A stretch of DNA of 64,000 bases from positions 155,418,365 through 155,482,364 of the forward strand of contig NC_080572.1 in NCBI RefSeq assembly GCF_030247185.1, in the 5' to 3' direction. The notes under the pieces were generated by a model. That model worked only from the letters and a program-made list of their open reading frames with translations. It searched no databases and was not told the origin of the DNA. This document shows, piece after piece, positions 23,390-33,368 of this stretch (position 1 is its first letter; every line of letters begins with the position of its first letter). The translations under genes were made by a program, and so were the position numbers. The DNA is from Malaya genurostris (lineage: Eukaryota > Arthropoda > Insecta > Diptera > Culicidae).

Positions 23390-23790
23390 ACAACAAGCCA
23401 GAGTATGCTGCATTTAAATTATGTGTATCGGTTCTAAAGCTAATGGTGGAACCATCTGTCAAAATATGACACATTTCTAAAATTTGCAGTGCATCGATCC
23501 TATTATCTTGATCTAGAATCTTTGCACTGTCCAAATCAAAACTGTGTTCAGATTCAATCATATGAACCATTAACGCTGTCTTTTTTTATATTCATCCGCT
23601 TTGCTCTCACTCTGATCGGTGCCCGACGAGACGAATTTTTGGTACCGCTGTATCAAAGAACTGTGTCCAGACAACCGCTGTTTCAGTTGCTGTGTGATTA
23701 AGCCAATGTATGAGCTATCGCACTATGTACACGGAATGCGATAGAATACATTGCGCCTTAGAAACTTCGAAGTGGAATCCTTGAGCCTCG
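23390..23790 (-). pseudogene. Penelope-like GIY-YIG endonuclease (broken)
   Basis: On the minus strand F-Y-R-I-P-C-T, a stop, then C-D-S-S-Y-I-G-L (23,700-23,765) corresponds to the GIY and YIG strands with the short Cys-containing insertion usual in Penelope endonucleases; L-K-Q-R-L-S-G-H follows. A frame change leads into 23,244-23,570 (minus), where L-E-M-C-H-I matches the conserved glutamate region. The stop and frame change make it inactive. Confidence 0.72.
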
Positions 23791-23818
23791 AAAAAATGAT
23801 GCGTTAGTCTTTATGCAC

Positions 23819-24173
23819 TTAAACCCCAAACGCACAAAACGGGGTAAGTGCATCCACATGATGAAGCGACCGGTACACCATTTGGTTACTGTCGCTTTTG
23901 TTTCGGTTGTCATCGCTCAGTTTGTTCACAAATCTATTTATAAGTCTGTTGATGAGTGAACTTGGATAGTTTTGCGGATTATATACAGATTTGCACGTTG
24001 ACAACCGAAACACTCTCCCAATGAAACCAGTGGCCGTGTTTAGTTTTTGCGAACATGGATGAAAGAAGAGATAATTCAAAATTCGTCCCGACGCAGTAGG
24101 TTTTTTGTACCAGACGGTAACGATTTTTTGCTCCTCTGATCTTATTAAAAGCATGTCTAAGTACCACAGTTGG
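23819..24173 (-). pseudogene. Penelope-like RT, C-terminal end
   Basis: The minus-strand reading contains V-W-Y-K-K-P-T-A-S-G-R then F-H-P-C-S-Q-K-L-N near 24,040-24,125, the RT thumb motif of Penelope-like elements, followed by a linker. The upstream palm with its catalytic aspartates is absent. The same motif, in better-kept form (plus strand), is at 46,695-46,800. Confidence 0.75.
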
Positions 24174-24182
24174 TTTCTATAG

Positions 24183-25600
24183 AGAAAGGCAAAAAACTTT
24201 CTTAGTCCACTTAGTGGAATTTTCATATATCTTGAAAAATCACCATAGGGGAAAATACATGACATTTTCGAAATCGAAAAAAAATTGATTCCAAAAGTCT
24301 TAGAATTCCATGAAACGTCGAGATTTAGTGTCATCTCGAAATGTTTAATGTGGAACACATTTTTGTTTTCTATATAGGGGGTGCAAACTAGAAACTCAAG
24401 AAAAATACATGTAGAAATGTGGTCAGGTTTTGAACAATTACAGCTTAGTCAATTTTGTATCAATTATTAATATCATGTCACCATTTGATTGGAAATATTT
24501 CTACGTATTGATTTGAATGTTCATAGCCATGTATTTTTTATTGTATATCATTGAAATGTTGATTAATAGCTAGCAGTGTCCTATTTTGGCTGCAAAAAAT
24601 CCCCGGCATACCGGATTTCCCTGCCATAGTCGACGGTTTTGAAGGAGTAAGCGATATATCAAAGGGAAAGCAGCGCTCTGATTGGTCAATCGAAGCAAAA
24701 GCAAAGCTGTTTGAAGCACGCGAATCTACAAGTAGAAGCGAAATTATAGCTAACGTTTCAGTCTTATGCGTAGCTTGCTAGAGGTAGATTTTTGCTACAC
24801 AGCAAGACAAAAAGTGACATAAACGATTTGAAGCTTTTATTGGTATGCCCTGATCTTGTGTCATGCAAGATTGGATGAAATCCCATGTTATGTCATTTCG
24901 CCTTAGAAATTGACAACTACCCCAGGGTAAATTTTGAGTGCATAAGACTAATTTCTAATTTATATAAGATGAACTTGATTGATAATGAGAAATATTTTAT
25001 CGCTTCAACCGAAATCGCCAAATGGTAGTAATGGTAGAGAAAGCTATAAAAATAACTGCTTGGGTACAAAACTTGAACACAAGCTTAGTGAAGAAAAGCT
25101 TAAATATCGATATCCGTATCGCAAGCATGTACAAACATTTAATTGTATACATTTGGGCTATTGATGTAATTTCGTCGGCTACGAAACAAATACAAATCAC
25201 GATAAATAGAGTCTATATTCTGGGTTCGCGTGCTCGCTGTTGATTCCTAATAAGAATCAATCTAAGCAGACTCTTGTGCATTTGAGGATTCAAAAGTGTG
25301 ACGATTAATTGAAAATGTCAATCATTGGAAATTTTGGTAGCTTGTTCCACATCAACGGCTCGAACAACCCCATGGGGCTGATCCTTGTAGTTTTTTGAAA
25401 ATATCGACTTTCTGGGACTTTTTTCGAGATACATTGTTTACATAAAAAAAATATTCGATTTCGGTGCTTTTCAAGATCGGAAATTTTCAAACTTTATCTG
25501 GGCAGCACCCCTTACCCATGTCCGATTTAGCTCAAATTTAGCATGAGGACTTTCGTCGAAATGCTTAAACTTCTGAAGAATAGCGCTTCACGAAATTAGA
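24183..25600 (+). repeat. dispersed mosquito repeat, copy 2
   Basis: The host repeat resumes after the Penelope-like insertion and runs through the same segments as 7,985-8,548 plus 21,174-22,440, with a deletion near 24,345. Because it lacks the LTR element and the 490-bp insert, it is the empty-site reference for both. Confidence 0.75.
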
Positions 25601-25604
25601 AGTG

Positions 25605-25885
25605 AACATCTCGAGCTGTATTAATGGCAGCAACATAATTCTTTCACTATTTCATCAAAAATATGATCAGGAATTTAGGATATTATTTCGAACAGTGTGA
25701 GATAACAAACAACTCAAAAATAAGGTTTTCTCAAAATTTGAAAACAACGCGGAAAACTCTTTACTATCGCTTGGGGTTTTCGCGCAAGGACGACGATTTT
25801 GAGTTAGTCAGGCACATATCTTCAACTGAACGTTATATAAGTCGAACCGTGATCGAAAATCGATCATTTCATCATCTAACACTCG
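25605..25885 (+). repeat. dispersed repeat shared with 54,873-55,150
   Basis: The segment from acatctcgagctgtattaat to about gatcgaaaatcgatcattt recurs in the same orientation at 54,873-55,150 with scattered changes. No coding capacity. It lies immediately upstream of the Jockey ORF1 trace and might be part of its 5' region, but the second copy is not followed by Jockey sequence. Confidence 0.65.
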
Positions 25886-25925
25886 ATGTGGATAGACGAA
25901 TAACCTACTATGACTAATTTCGATT

Positions 25926-26847
25926 TTGTTTTACCTTTTATTCGCAGCTAAAAACGCGGTGGGTAAAACGCGCCATAGATCCGAGAATGATCCAAAGGGT
26001 GCTAAACGTCTGAAGCCAAGTGATGTACAGGTAAACGACCGTTTGCTGAGTAACAAACAATACGCTGATCTGCCAGTTGATGTCGAAGAGGAACTGCAGA
26101 AGAAGGGAAAAATGTCGCCTATCTACCTGAAGCAGACAAAAGCGGAATACTTCACACACGATGTTGCCGCCAACAAACCTTTGAAGGTTGTACTTTGAGG
26201 ACTACCCGATATGATGGAAGCCGAACTAAAGCAGGCACTGTCGGAGGCTGGACTAAAGCCTGTGATGGTGTTTAAAATAAAAACTGAAAACGATAAAATC
26301 GTTATTGCATATAATCATCGACTGGTAAAAGTATAAGTAGGTACATCGGGATGTCACACAGTGCACGAACTGGTTGAACTACGGCCATGGAGCAAGGAAT
26401 TGCCACATGAAAAGTCGGTGCGGAAAATGTGCCGAATCACACAATACCAACGATTGCCTACTAGATGACATCGATGTAAAATGTGTGAACTGTGATGGCG
26501 ACCATCCATCTAATAGCAAACCGTGTCCTGATCGTGCTGAGTTCACAAAAAATCGACAACAGGCGTCCCGTAAACAATCAACGCGTAAGAATGTTCCACA
26601 GAAGGATAAAATTATTTTCCCACTTCTCCCACCGAAGCGGGATATTCCAAATTTGCTGCCACTTCCTCACAGCAATCCAAAAGATGCAGCCGCTGGATCA
26701 CAAAAAGATTCTTCCTCCAAAATCCCTCCTGGGTGGGGCAATAATCAACCACAAGCAAAGGATGACTCTGGTGACTTATTCTCTGCTGAACAACTGATCG
26801 TCATTTTTGAAACAATGACAACAAAACTACGAAACTGCCGAACGTGA
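25926..26847 (+). pseudogene. Jockey-type ORF1 (gag-like, zinc knuckles), copy 1
   Basis: 25,926-26,198 carries the N-terminal charged region; a short stop-interrupted stretch includes G-L-P-D-M-M-E-A-E-L-K (26,200-26,240), the usual start of the RNA-binding domain in these ORF1 proteins. 26,374-26,847 holds the zinc-knuckle region: Y-G-H-G-A-R-N-C, C-G-K-C-A-E-S-H-N-T-N-D-C and C-V-N-C-D-G-D-H. Stops near 26,198 and 26,335 break it. The last 390 bp are repeated in the tandem duplication. Confidence 0.75.
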
Positions 26848-26866
26848 TTAGATCAAATCTACGCCT

Positions 26867-28365
26867 TTGGCTAATTCATCATCGAATATGCAATATAATG
26901 AATTGGTTGTAGTAAATTGGAATGCTTGCTCACTCAGGAGCAAAACTGCTGAATTATCCGACTTTCTTCAAGAGAAGCATGCCGACATTGCTATTTCAAC
27001 TGAAACTCATCTTAAACCTGAAATGTATATTTTTATTCCCATTTACAGGATTCACAGGCTCGACAGGACAGCTACCAGATGAGGGTGAGTTGCCATTGCC
27101 ATTAAACGATCCATTCAGCACAGGCTTCTGTCAGCCTGTAAATTGCAACTTATAGAAGCCATCGGAATTGAGATTACAACGACGATGGAACCCATCATCA
27201 TCATTGCAGCGTACTGCTCCAAACAAACCAATCTTCGAGATGGTACGTGTGCATCATTGAAGCGAGATCTGGCTATGCTCACTCGACGACAGAACAAATT
27301 CATCATTGCTGGGGACCTGAACGCACGGCATGAGCTGTGGGATAACAAAAGACAGAATCGAAACGGATTCGTATTTGCCGAAGATTACGAAGCTGGACAG
27401 TACAACATCCTCGCTTTGGATCAACCAACGCGACTTTCCAGATCGGGAGTTCATTCCATTTTGGATATATTCATCAGCAACATCGCCATAGACAGCTCTC
27501 CGGTTGTCTTCAACGAGCTCTCTTCCGACCACTTTCCAGTAATATTGACGTTGGGATCTTCACCAGAAACAATGCCTATTCAACCTCGGAGGAACTATTA
27601 TCGCACCGACGGGGTCCAATTTCAACAAATCGCCGACCAACTTATTAATATCGATTTGTCACTAGATTCCCCGATGGAAATCAATGCGGCTCTATCTTCC
27701 TTCCAGCATTCAATCACAGTCGCTCGTGATAGGACGGTTTCAGTACAACATATGCCGAGTTCCTCTCTTCAAATTGACAGTGTAACAAAGAAACTTATTC
27801 GACTTCGAAATATCTACCGGATGCAGTATCAACAAACTGGCATTAAAGATAAGAAGACTTCTTATAACAACTCAATTAGGATAATCCAGGAAAGGATATC
27901 TGAGCTTCGCAACAGGAACTTCCAGTAAAAGCTTCGAAAATTTCTCTCACATTCGAAGCCATTAACGAAGGTGCTTGAGAAAAAACCGAAGATTATTCCT
28001 CCTCTGATGTCACCCCAGGACGCAGCTGAGGGAATACTTTTAATCACACCAGTGGAGAAGGCGAATGCGCTAGGGCAGCAGTTTATGTGTTCTCACAAAT
28101 TAGGACTCAACATTGTTAGTCCACATGAAAGAGCCGTTGCTGATAGCGTAACTGAGGTTGACCAATCAGACAGCTTGATTCCAGAGGAAAGTAGAGTCAC
28201 TGCGAATGAGCTGATGGCTATTGTGAAAAAATCCAAAAATATGAAGGCCCCGGCTTCGACAACAAATTCAGCATTGAGCTGAAACATTTGAGTATTAGCT
28301 CATTTGTTTTCTTAGCTGAAATTTTTAACAGGTGCTTAGAGCTTGGCTACTTCCCTTCAATGTGG
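26867..28365 (+). pseudogene. Jockey-type ORF2, endonuclease to pre-RT region, copy 1
   Basis: 26,867-27,082 gives the endonuclease start (V-V-V-N-W-N-A-C-S-L near 26,909, T-E-T-H-L near 27,000). After a shift 27,143-27,928 carries A-G-D-L-N-A-R-H (near 27,311) and S-S-D-H-F-P-V (near 27,525), both catalytic motifs intact. 27,971-28,365 is the linker toward the RT. Reading ends at the RTE insertion; the RT continues after 31,908. Confidence 0.85.
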
Positions 28366-28596
28366 CTCTCTCTGACTCTTTCAGTCGTAGACCACGCGGG
28401 TCTCTGCTGTATACAGGAGGCGTCTCCATTCAACTCGGTTCATGGCTGTTCGCCGCCAGCCTCGGTAGCTGCGAAGGGTCCGCAGGTCGTCATCAATTTG
28501 ATCGATCCATCTTGCCCGCCGCGCGCATCTTCTTCTTATACCGGTCGGATCATTATCGAGGATCATTGTAACCGGGTTGTTCTCCGACATTCTAAC
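28366..28596 (-). pseudogene. 3' edge of the RTE insertion, in tandem unit 1
   Basis: The first 231 bp of the antisense RTE insert are present here and equal 30,528-30,758. On the minus strand they encode the RTE C-terminal tail (M-S-E-N-N-P-V then R-A-R-W-I-D-Q-I). The duplication breakpoint cuts it off. Confidence 0.8.
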
Positions 28597-28619
28597 TAGA
28601 TGACATCGATGTAAAATGT
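28597..28619 (+). repeat. 23-bp junction between tandem units
   Basis: It repeats the start of the unit (26,462-26,484, 28,624-28,646), so that short sequence occurs three times. It fits a slipped or template-switched junction rather than simple unequal crossing over. Confidence 0.8.
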
Positions 28620-28646
28620 CTACTAGATGACATCGATGTAAAATGT

Positions 28647-30527
28647 GTGAACTGTGATGGCGACCATCCATCTAATAGCAAACCGTGTCCTGATCGTGCT
28701 GAGTTCACAAAAAATCGACAACAGGCGTCCCGTAAACAATCAACGCGTAAGAATGTTCCACAGAAGGATAAAATTATTTTCCCACTTCTCCCACCGAAGC
28801 GGGATATTCCAAATTTGCTGCCACTTCCTCACAGCAATCCAAAAGATGCAGCCGCTGGATCACAAAAAGATTCTTCCTCCAAAATCCCTCCTGGGTGGGG
28901 CAATAATCAACCACAAGCAAAGGATGACTCTGGTGACTTATTCTCTGCTGAACAACTGATCGTCATTTTTGAAACAATGACAACAAAACTACGAAACTGC
29001 CGAACGTGATTAGATCAAATCTACGCCTTTGGCTAATTCATCATCGAATATGCAATATAATGAATTGGTTGTAGTAAATTGGAATGCTTGCTCACTCAGG
29101 AGCAAAACTGCTGAATTATCCGACTTTCTTCAAGAGAAGCATGCCGACATTGCTATTTCAACTGAAACTCATCTTAAACCTGAAATGTATATTTTTATTC
29201 CCATTTACAGGATTCACAGGCTCGACAGGACAGCTACCAGATGAGGGTGAGTTGCCATTGCCATTAAACGATCCATTCAGCACAGGCTTCTGTCAGCCTG
29301 TAAATTGCAACTTATAGAAGCCATCGGAATTGAGATTACAACGACGATGGAACCCATCATCATCATTGCAGCGTACTGCTCCAAACAAACCAATCTTCGA
29401 GATGGTACGTGTGCATCATTGAAGCGAGATCTGGCTATGCTCACTCGACGACAGAACAAATTCATCATTGCTGGGGACCTGAACGCACGGCATGAGCTGT
29501 GGGATAACAAAAGACAGAATCGAAACGGATTCGTATTTGCCGAAGATTACGAAGCTGGACAGTACAACATCCTCGCTTTGGATCAACCAACGCGACTTTC
29601 CAGATCGGGAGTTCATTCCATTTTGGATATATTCATCAGCAACATCGCCATAGACAGCTCTCCGGTTGTCTTCAACGAGCTCTCTTCCGACCACTTTCCA
29701 GTAATATTGACGTTGGGATCTTCACCAGAAACAATGCCTATTCAACCTCGGAGGAACTATTATCGCACCGACGGGGTCCAATTTCAACAAATCGCCGACC
29801 AACTTATTAATATCGATTTGTCACTAGATTCCCCGATGGAAATCAATGCGGCTCTATCTTCCTTCCAGCATTCAATCACAGTCGCTCGTGATAGGACGGT
29901 TTCAGTACAACATATGCCGAGTTCCTCTCTTCAAATTGACAGTGTAACAAAGAAACTTATTCGACTTCGAAATATCTACCGGATGCAGTATCAACAAACT
30001 GGCATTAAAGATAAGAAGACTTCTTATAACAACTCAATTAGGATAATCCAGGAAAGGATATCTGAGCTTCGCAACAGGAACTTCCAGTAAAAGCTTCGAA
30101 AATTTCTCTCACATTCGAAGCCATTAACGAAGGTGCTTGAGAAAAAACCGAAGATTATTCCTCCTCTGATGTCACCCCAGGACGCAGCTGAGGGAATACT
30201 TTTAATCACACCAGTGGAGAAGGCGAATGCGCTAGGGCAGCAGTTTATGTGTTCTCACAAATTAGGACTCAACATTGTTAGTCCACATGAAAGAGCCGTT
30301 GCTGATAGCGTAACTGAGGTTGACCAATCAGACAGCTTGATTCCAGAGGAAAGTAGAGTCACTGCGAATGAGCTGATGGCTATTGTGAAAAAATCCAAAA
30401 ATATGAAGGCCCCGGCTTCGACAACAAATTCAGCATTGAGCTGAAACATTTGAGTATTAGCTCATTTGTTTTCTTAGCTGAAATTTTTAACAGGTGCTTA
30501 GAGCTTGGCTACTTCCCTTCAATGTGG
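28647..30527 (+). pseudogene. Jockey-type ORF1 end and ORF2 endonuclease, copy 2
   Basis: Same content as 26,485-28,365: zinc-knuckle end of ORF1 (28,647-29,009), endonuclease start (29,029-29,244), endonuclease core with G-D-L-N-A-R-H and S-D-H-F-P (29,305-30,090), linker (30,133-30,527). The same stops and shifts recur in both copies, so the decay came before the duplication. Confidence 0.85.
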
Positions 30528-30542
30528 CTCTCTCTGACTCTT

Positions 30543-30752
30543 TCAGTCGTAGACCACGCGGGTCTCTGCTGTATACAGGAGGCGTCTCCATTCAACTCGG
30601 TTCATGGCTGTTCGCCGCCAGCCTCGGTAGCTGCGAAGGGTCCGCAGGTCGTCATCAATTTGATCGATCCATCTTGCCCGCCGCGCGCATCTTCTTCTTA
30701 TACCGGTCGGATCATTATCGAGGATCATTGTAACCGGGTTGTTCTCCGACAT
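30543..30752 (-). pseudogene. RTE ORF2 C-terminal tail
   Basis: The minus-strand reading has R-A-R-W-I-D-Q-I-D-D-D-L followed by W-R-x-x-A-M-N-R-x-x-W-R, the usual end of RTE-type ORF2 proteins, and a stop just before the insertion edge. The first 216 bp are also present at 28,381-28,590. Confidence 0.8.
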
Positions 30753-30798
30753 TCTAACAACATGTCCGGCCCACCGTAAGCGCCCGACCTATACCTAG

Positions 30799-31480
30799 TT
30801 ATAGGACGTTTGGTAGCCACCGTCGAAGGTTTTGAGCGCATGCATACAGAAACCAAATAGTGGTCCGTTGTTCAGGTGATCTCCTGGTAGCTTTGTGGAT
30901 ATCCTTGCGGGGAAAGAAGGTGCTTCTGACTACCACTCCTCGGAAGGCCGCAAAATTGACACACCGTTGGCCATTGTTATTCGATGCGGCATGCAGGCTG
31001 TTTTGTCCGATTACCGGTCGGTACATTGCCTCCCTTCCTACCTGGGCATTCATGTCACCGGTGACAATTTTTACGTCTCTGCGTGGGCAGCCGTCATAGG
31101 CTTGTTCCAGCTGCACGTAGAACGCTTCTTTCTCGTCATCGGGTCTCCCTTCATGTGAGCAGTGCACGTTAATGATGCTGTAATTGAAAAAACGGCCTTT
31201 AATTCTCAACTTACACATCCTACCGTTGATCGGCTGCCACCCAATCACCCGGTGACGCATCTTGTCCAGCACTATAAAGCCAGTTCCCAGCTCGTTCGTT
31301 GTGCCACAGCTTTGGTAGAAGGTAGCCGCTTGATGTCCACTTTTCCTCACCTTCTGTCCCATCCAGCAAAGCTCCTGCAGCGGTACGACGTCGAAGTTGC
31401 GAGGATTTAGTTCGTCGTATATTATCCTGTCGCAGCCGGCGAAACCTAGCGACTTGCAGTTCCATGTTCCAAGTTTCCAA
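30799..31480 (-). pseudogene. RTE endonuclease domain
   Basis: Two minus-strand frames: 31,220-31,480 (N-terminal W-N-M-E-L start) and 30,799-31,362, the latter with I-I-N-V-H-C-S-H-E-G and G-D-M-N-A-Q-V-G-R-E, the characteristic RTE endonuclease arrangement. The C-terminal part diverges into unrelated residues where the internal deletion joins the tail. Two frames for one domain means at least one indel. Confidence 0.78.
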
Positions 31481-31907
31481 TCGTAGTCATTATTTCGTCG
31501 CGTGGGTCTATGCCGATTGTTCCAGGTCGTATTATCTCCTGTATTATTCGTAATAAATATTTTATGGGCGGCTTATTAGGCCTATGGCAACCCCCTATCT
31601 CGCCGGAAGATCATCGTGCTTGCTCTGTTTAACGTCTCAACTAGCACTAGGATGATCCCGTTGGTGGGGTTGCAACCTTGGATTTAGCTGGACGGGATGC
31701 AGCATTTCATACTCAGCCGCTGGATACTACAACACACGCTGTTTGAAGCCGCTCCTAACATGGAGTACAGACGCTCCGACATCATCTAAAGAGGACCCCC
31801 TTCCCTGTCAGCAAACGAGCAAGGTCCCACCGGGGTTGGTTACCCGTTCTTTCCTATGGTTGCTCGTACCCCAGCCGGCAGCGCGGGGAGGTAGGTATAG
31901 GGGTTAC

Positions 31908-32600
31908 CTTTCAATGGGGAAGTTAGCTAAAGTTATCCCAGTTTTTAAACTGGGGAAAGATCCTTCCTTTTCCAAGAGCTATCGGTCCATCAGTTAACTC
32001 TCCGCCCTATCCAAGCTGTTTGAAAAGTCAATACACAGGCGATTTCGCAGATGAACAGGATATATTACTGGAAGAACAGTTTGGGTTCCGGAAAGGAAGA
32101 TCCACCATCCATCAACTTACAAGGGTTAACAACGTCATCCAGCAAAACAAATCAGTGTCCAAAACGACTGTCATGGCAATATTGGATTTTGAAAAGGCAT
32201 TCGATAATGTGGGGCACGATGGCCTGGTGTTTGAACTATATCGGTATAATTTTCCCATGTATCTTATTAAAATTATCAAAAATTATCTTGCAGATAGAGC
32301 ATTTCAGGTTTATCGGAATAATGCACTTTCAGAAAGACTTACTATTCCTGCTGGTGCATCCCAAGGAAGTAACCTAGGTCCCATCCTATACAACATTTTT
32401 ACATCGGACATCCCACCTCTTCCGGGTGGTGGTGTTCTATCACAATTTGCTGATGATACTGCCATTCTTTACAAAGGTCGTGTCATTAAAGCTCTGAAGA
32501 ATAAACTACAGACAGGTCTGCACTCTAACCACGCTCTAACTGAATATTTTACAAGCTGGAAAATTGTGATCAATGCAGCAAAAACTCAGGTCATCTTGTA
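31908..32600 (+). pseudogene. Jockey-type ORF2, reverse transcriptase
   Basis: From the insertion edge the RT reads K-L-A-K-V-I-P-V-F-K (31,923-31,952), then after a stop near 31,996 and a shift, 32,020-32,601 carries E-E-Q-F-G-F-R-K-G-R-S-T, L-D-F-E-K-A-F-D, A-S-Q-G-S-N-L-G-P and the catalytic F-A-D-D-T (near 32,446-32,460), all in one frame. This is the best preserved RT palm among the LINEs of the window. A stop at 32,599 ends it; decayed sequence continues to about 32,820. Confidence 0.85.
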
Positions 32601-32898
32601 GTTCTCATTTGCCTTCCGGTCGTCAAGGCGAGAAGACGCATTAAACCAGTTTCGCATCATTTGGTACTGCGAACGGATCTGTTGCGGTTTGTACGCAAAG
32701 CTAGTTTCAACTCAAACAAGAGCGATTGCATCATACAACAGAGCTTCTGGTCGTTTGAATTGGAGAGAAAGAAAACGAAAACGCAAAGTGGACATTATAC
32801 AAAATCAACCGTTCTAATGGCTCTAAATGTTATCTAAAGAACTATTAAGATTACTTCTTTGTAAAACGAAGGTCAAAATCATCAGTTTAGTGAAAATC

Positions 32899-32909
32899 CA
32901 AAATAATTT
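32899..32909 (+). repeat. target-site duplication of ribozyme element A (left)
   Basis: CAAAATAATTT, repeated exactly at 33,358-33,368. It defines the ends of the element between. Confidence 0.8.
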
Positions 32910-32962
32910 CATTTAGGGGTTAGCCAAATTTTGTGCTAGGGCACATAACCGTTTTTATTATT

Positions 32963-33061
32963 TTTACGTTTCGTCTTTGACTCATCAGTGCAGAGTAGTT
33001 CAAATTGAACTGCTTAGTGCTAAACTCGGCAGTTCAATTTTAACCGCTAAGCAGACGTAAA
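32963..33061 (-). ncRNA. type III hammerhead ribozyme, element A
   Basis: On the minus strand: TTTACG (stem III), TC with predicted cleavage after the C (between 33,054 and 33,053), TGC (stem I start), a long stem I hairpin, GCA, the invariant CTGATGA (33,? complement of 32,982-32,988), stem II GTC-AAA-GAC (32,973-32,981), GAAA (32,969-32,972) and CGTAAA closing stem III. Stem III is 7 bp including the A15.1-U16.1 pair. Every invariant core base is present. Stem II is short (3 bp with a 3-nt loop), so tertiary contacts may differ from those of plant forms. Confidence 0.85.
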
Positions 33062-33224
33062 GTTTCTGCTACTTACAGAACACTTTTTGTTTTGCATCGA
33101 AGTGCAATGTCTTTTCTGACGTGCCGAACGAAAATGTGTTTTCGATTATTTCTGGCCGAAGCAGGTTTGGTCATTTAGGGGTTAGCCAAATTTTGTGCTA
33201 AGGCACGTAACCGTTTTTATTATT

Positions 33225-33251
33225 TTTACGTTTCGTCTTTGACTCATCAGT
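33225..33251 (-). ncRNA. partial hammerhead (3' half), element A unit 2
   Basis: The minus strand keeps CTGATGA, stem II and GAAAC but not the stem III 5' strand or cleavage site, because the unit is interrupted at 33,251. Confidence 0.7.
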
Positions 33252-33283
33252 AAAAAGCACTTTGACTCATCAGTAAAAAGCAC
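33238..33283 (+). repeat. 23-bp tandem pair at the inversion junction
   Basis: The 23-base unit tttgactcatcag...gcac occurs at 33,238-33,260 and directly again at 33,261-33,283, exactly where orientation switches in element A. It includes the hammerhead CTGATGA (minus strand). Confidence 0.8.
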
Positions 33284-33357
33284 AGAGTTTAGCACTAAGC
33301 AGTTCAATTTGAACTGCTTTGCACTGATGAGTCAAAGACGAAACGTAAAAATAATAG
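33284..33357 (+). ncRNA. partial hammerhead in the inverted end of element A
   Basis: GCACTGATGAGTC then GACGAAACGTAAA is on the plus strand here (33,321-33,350), opposite to the rest of the element, preceded by the stem I arm. The cleavage-site strand is missing, so it should not self-cleave on its own. Confidence 0.7.
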
Positions 33358-33368
33358 CAAAATAATTT

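Larger units (their letters stand above)
22916..24173 (-). mobile_element. Penelope-like element, 5'-truncated
   Basis: A 1,258-bp minus-strand insertion bounded by the 9-bp TTTCTATAG duplication. Its coding trace runs from the end of a Penelope RT to a GIY-YIG endonuclease. Near its 3' end (minus strand of about 22,969-23,016) is ccctgaagatgaa...cgaaacgtcggc, a sequence type typical of Penelope 3' regions. Truncation removed the RT catalytic core. This is the element class usually proposed as the enzyme source for hammerhead retrozymes. Confidence 0.8.
26458..28596 (+). repeat. tandem duplication, unit 1 (2,139 bp)
   Basis: Equal to 28,620-30,758 at a constant offset of 2,162; every segment I compared, and all translated frames, are identical. 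The unit runs from inside ORF1 of the Jockey LINE to inside the antisense RTE insertion. A 23-bp copy of the unit's start (28,597-28,619) lies between the units. Confidence 0.93.
28620..30758 (+). repeat. tandem duplication, unit 2 (2,139 bp)
   Basis: Second, apparently identical copy of 26,458-28,596. It is continuous with the rest of the RTE insertion and then the Jockey RT, so the right end of unit 2 is the original right boundary. Confidence 0.93.
30528..31907 (-). mobile_element. RTE-type LINE insertion, RT deleted
   Basis: A 1,380-bp antisense insert in the Jockey ORF2, between near-copies of a 12-bp site (CCTTCAATGTGG at 30,516-30,527, CTTTCAATGGGG at 31,908-31,919; two mismatches). 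On the minus strand it has a 5' region, an endonuclease with T-G-D-M-N-A-Q-V-G (near 31,041-31,070), then directly the RTE C-terminal tail (30,543-30,752). The roughly 500 codons that should hold the RT are missing. Confidence 0.8.
25926..32830 (+). mobile_element. Jockey-type LINE, invaded by an RTE element and partly duplicated
   Basis: Order on the plus strand: ORF1 (gag-like) from 25,926, ORF2 endonuclease from 26,867, an antisense RTE insertion, a second copy of the ORF1-to-RTE block, the remainder of the RTE insertion, and the Jockey RT from 31,908 to about 32,820. All parts have stops or frameshifts. The zinc knuckles of ORF1 and the endonuclease and RT motifs fit the Jockey group. Confidence 0.85.
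32910..33357 (-). mobile_element. retrozyme-like hammerhead ribozyme element A
   Basis: 448 bp without coding capacity between perfect 11-bp duplications. It holds one full 262-bp unit (32,910-33,171) and the start of a second (33,172-33,250) in the same orientation, then a 23-bp tandem repeat, then an inverted piece of the unit (about 33,280-33,357). Read on the minus strand, the full unit contains a complete hammerhead ribozyme; the second unit and the inverted piece contain only its 3' half. Short tandem units, hammerheads and target duplications are hallmarks of animal retrozymes. It is related to, but distinct from, the element at 49,901-50,329. Confidence 0.82.
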
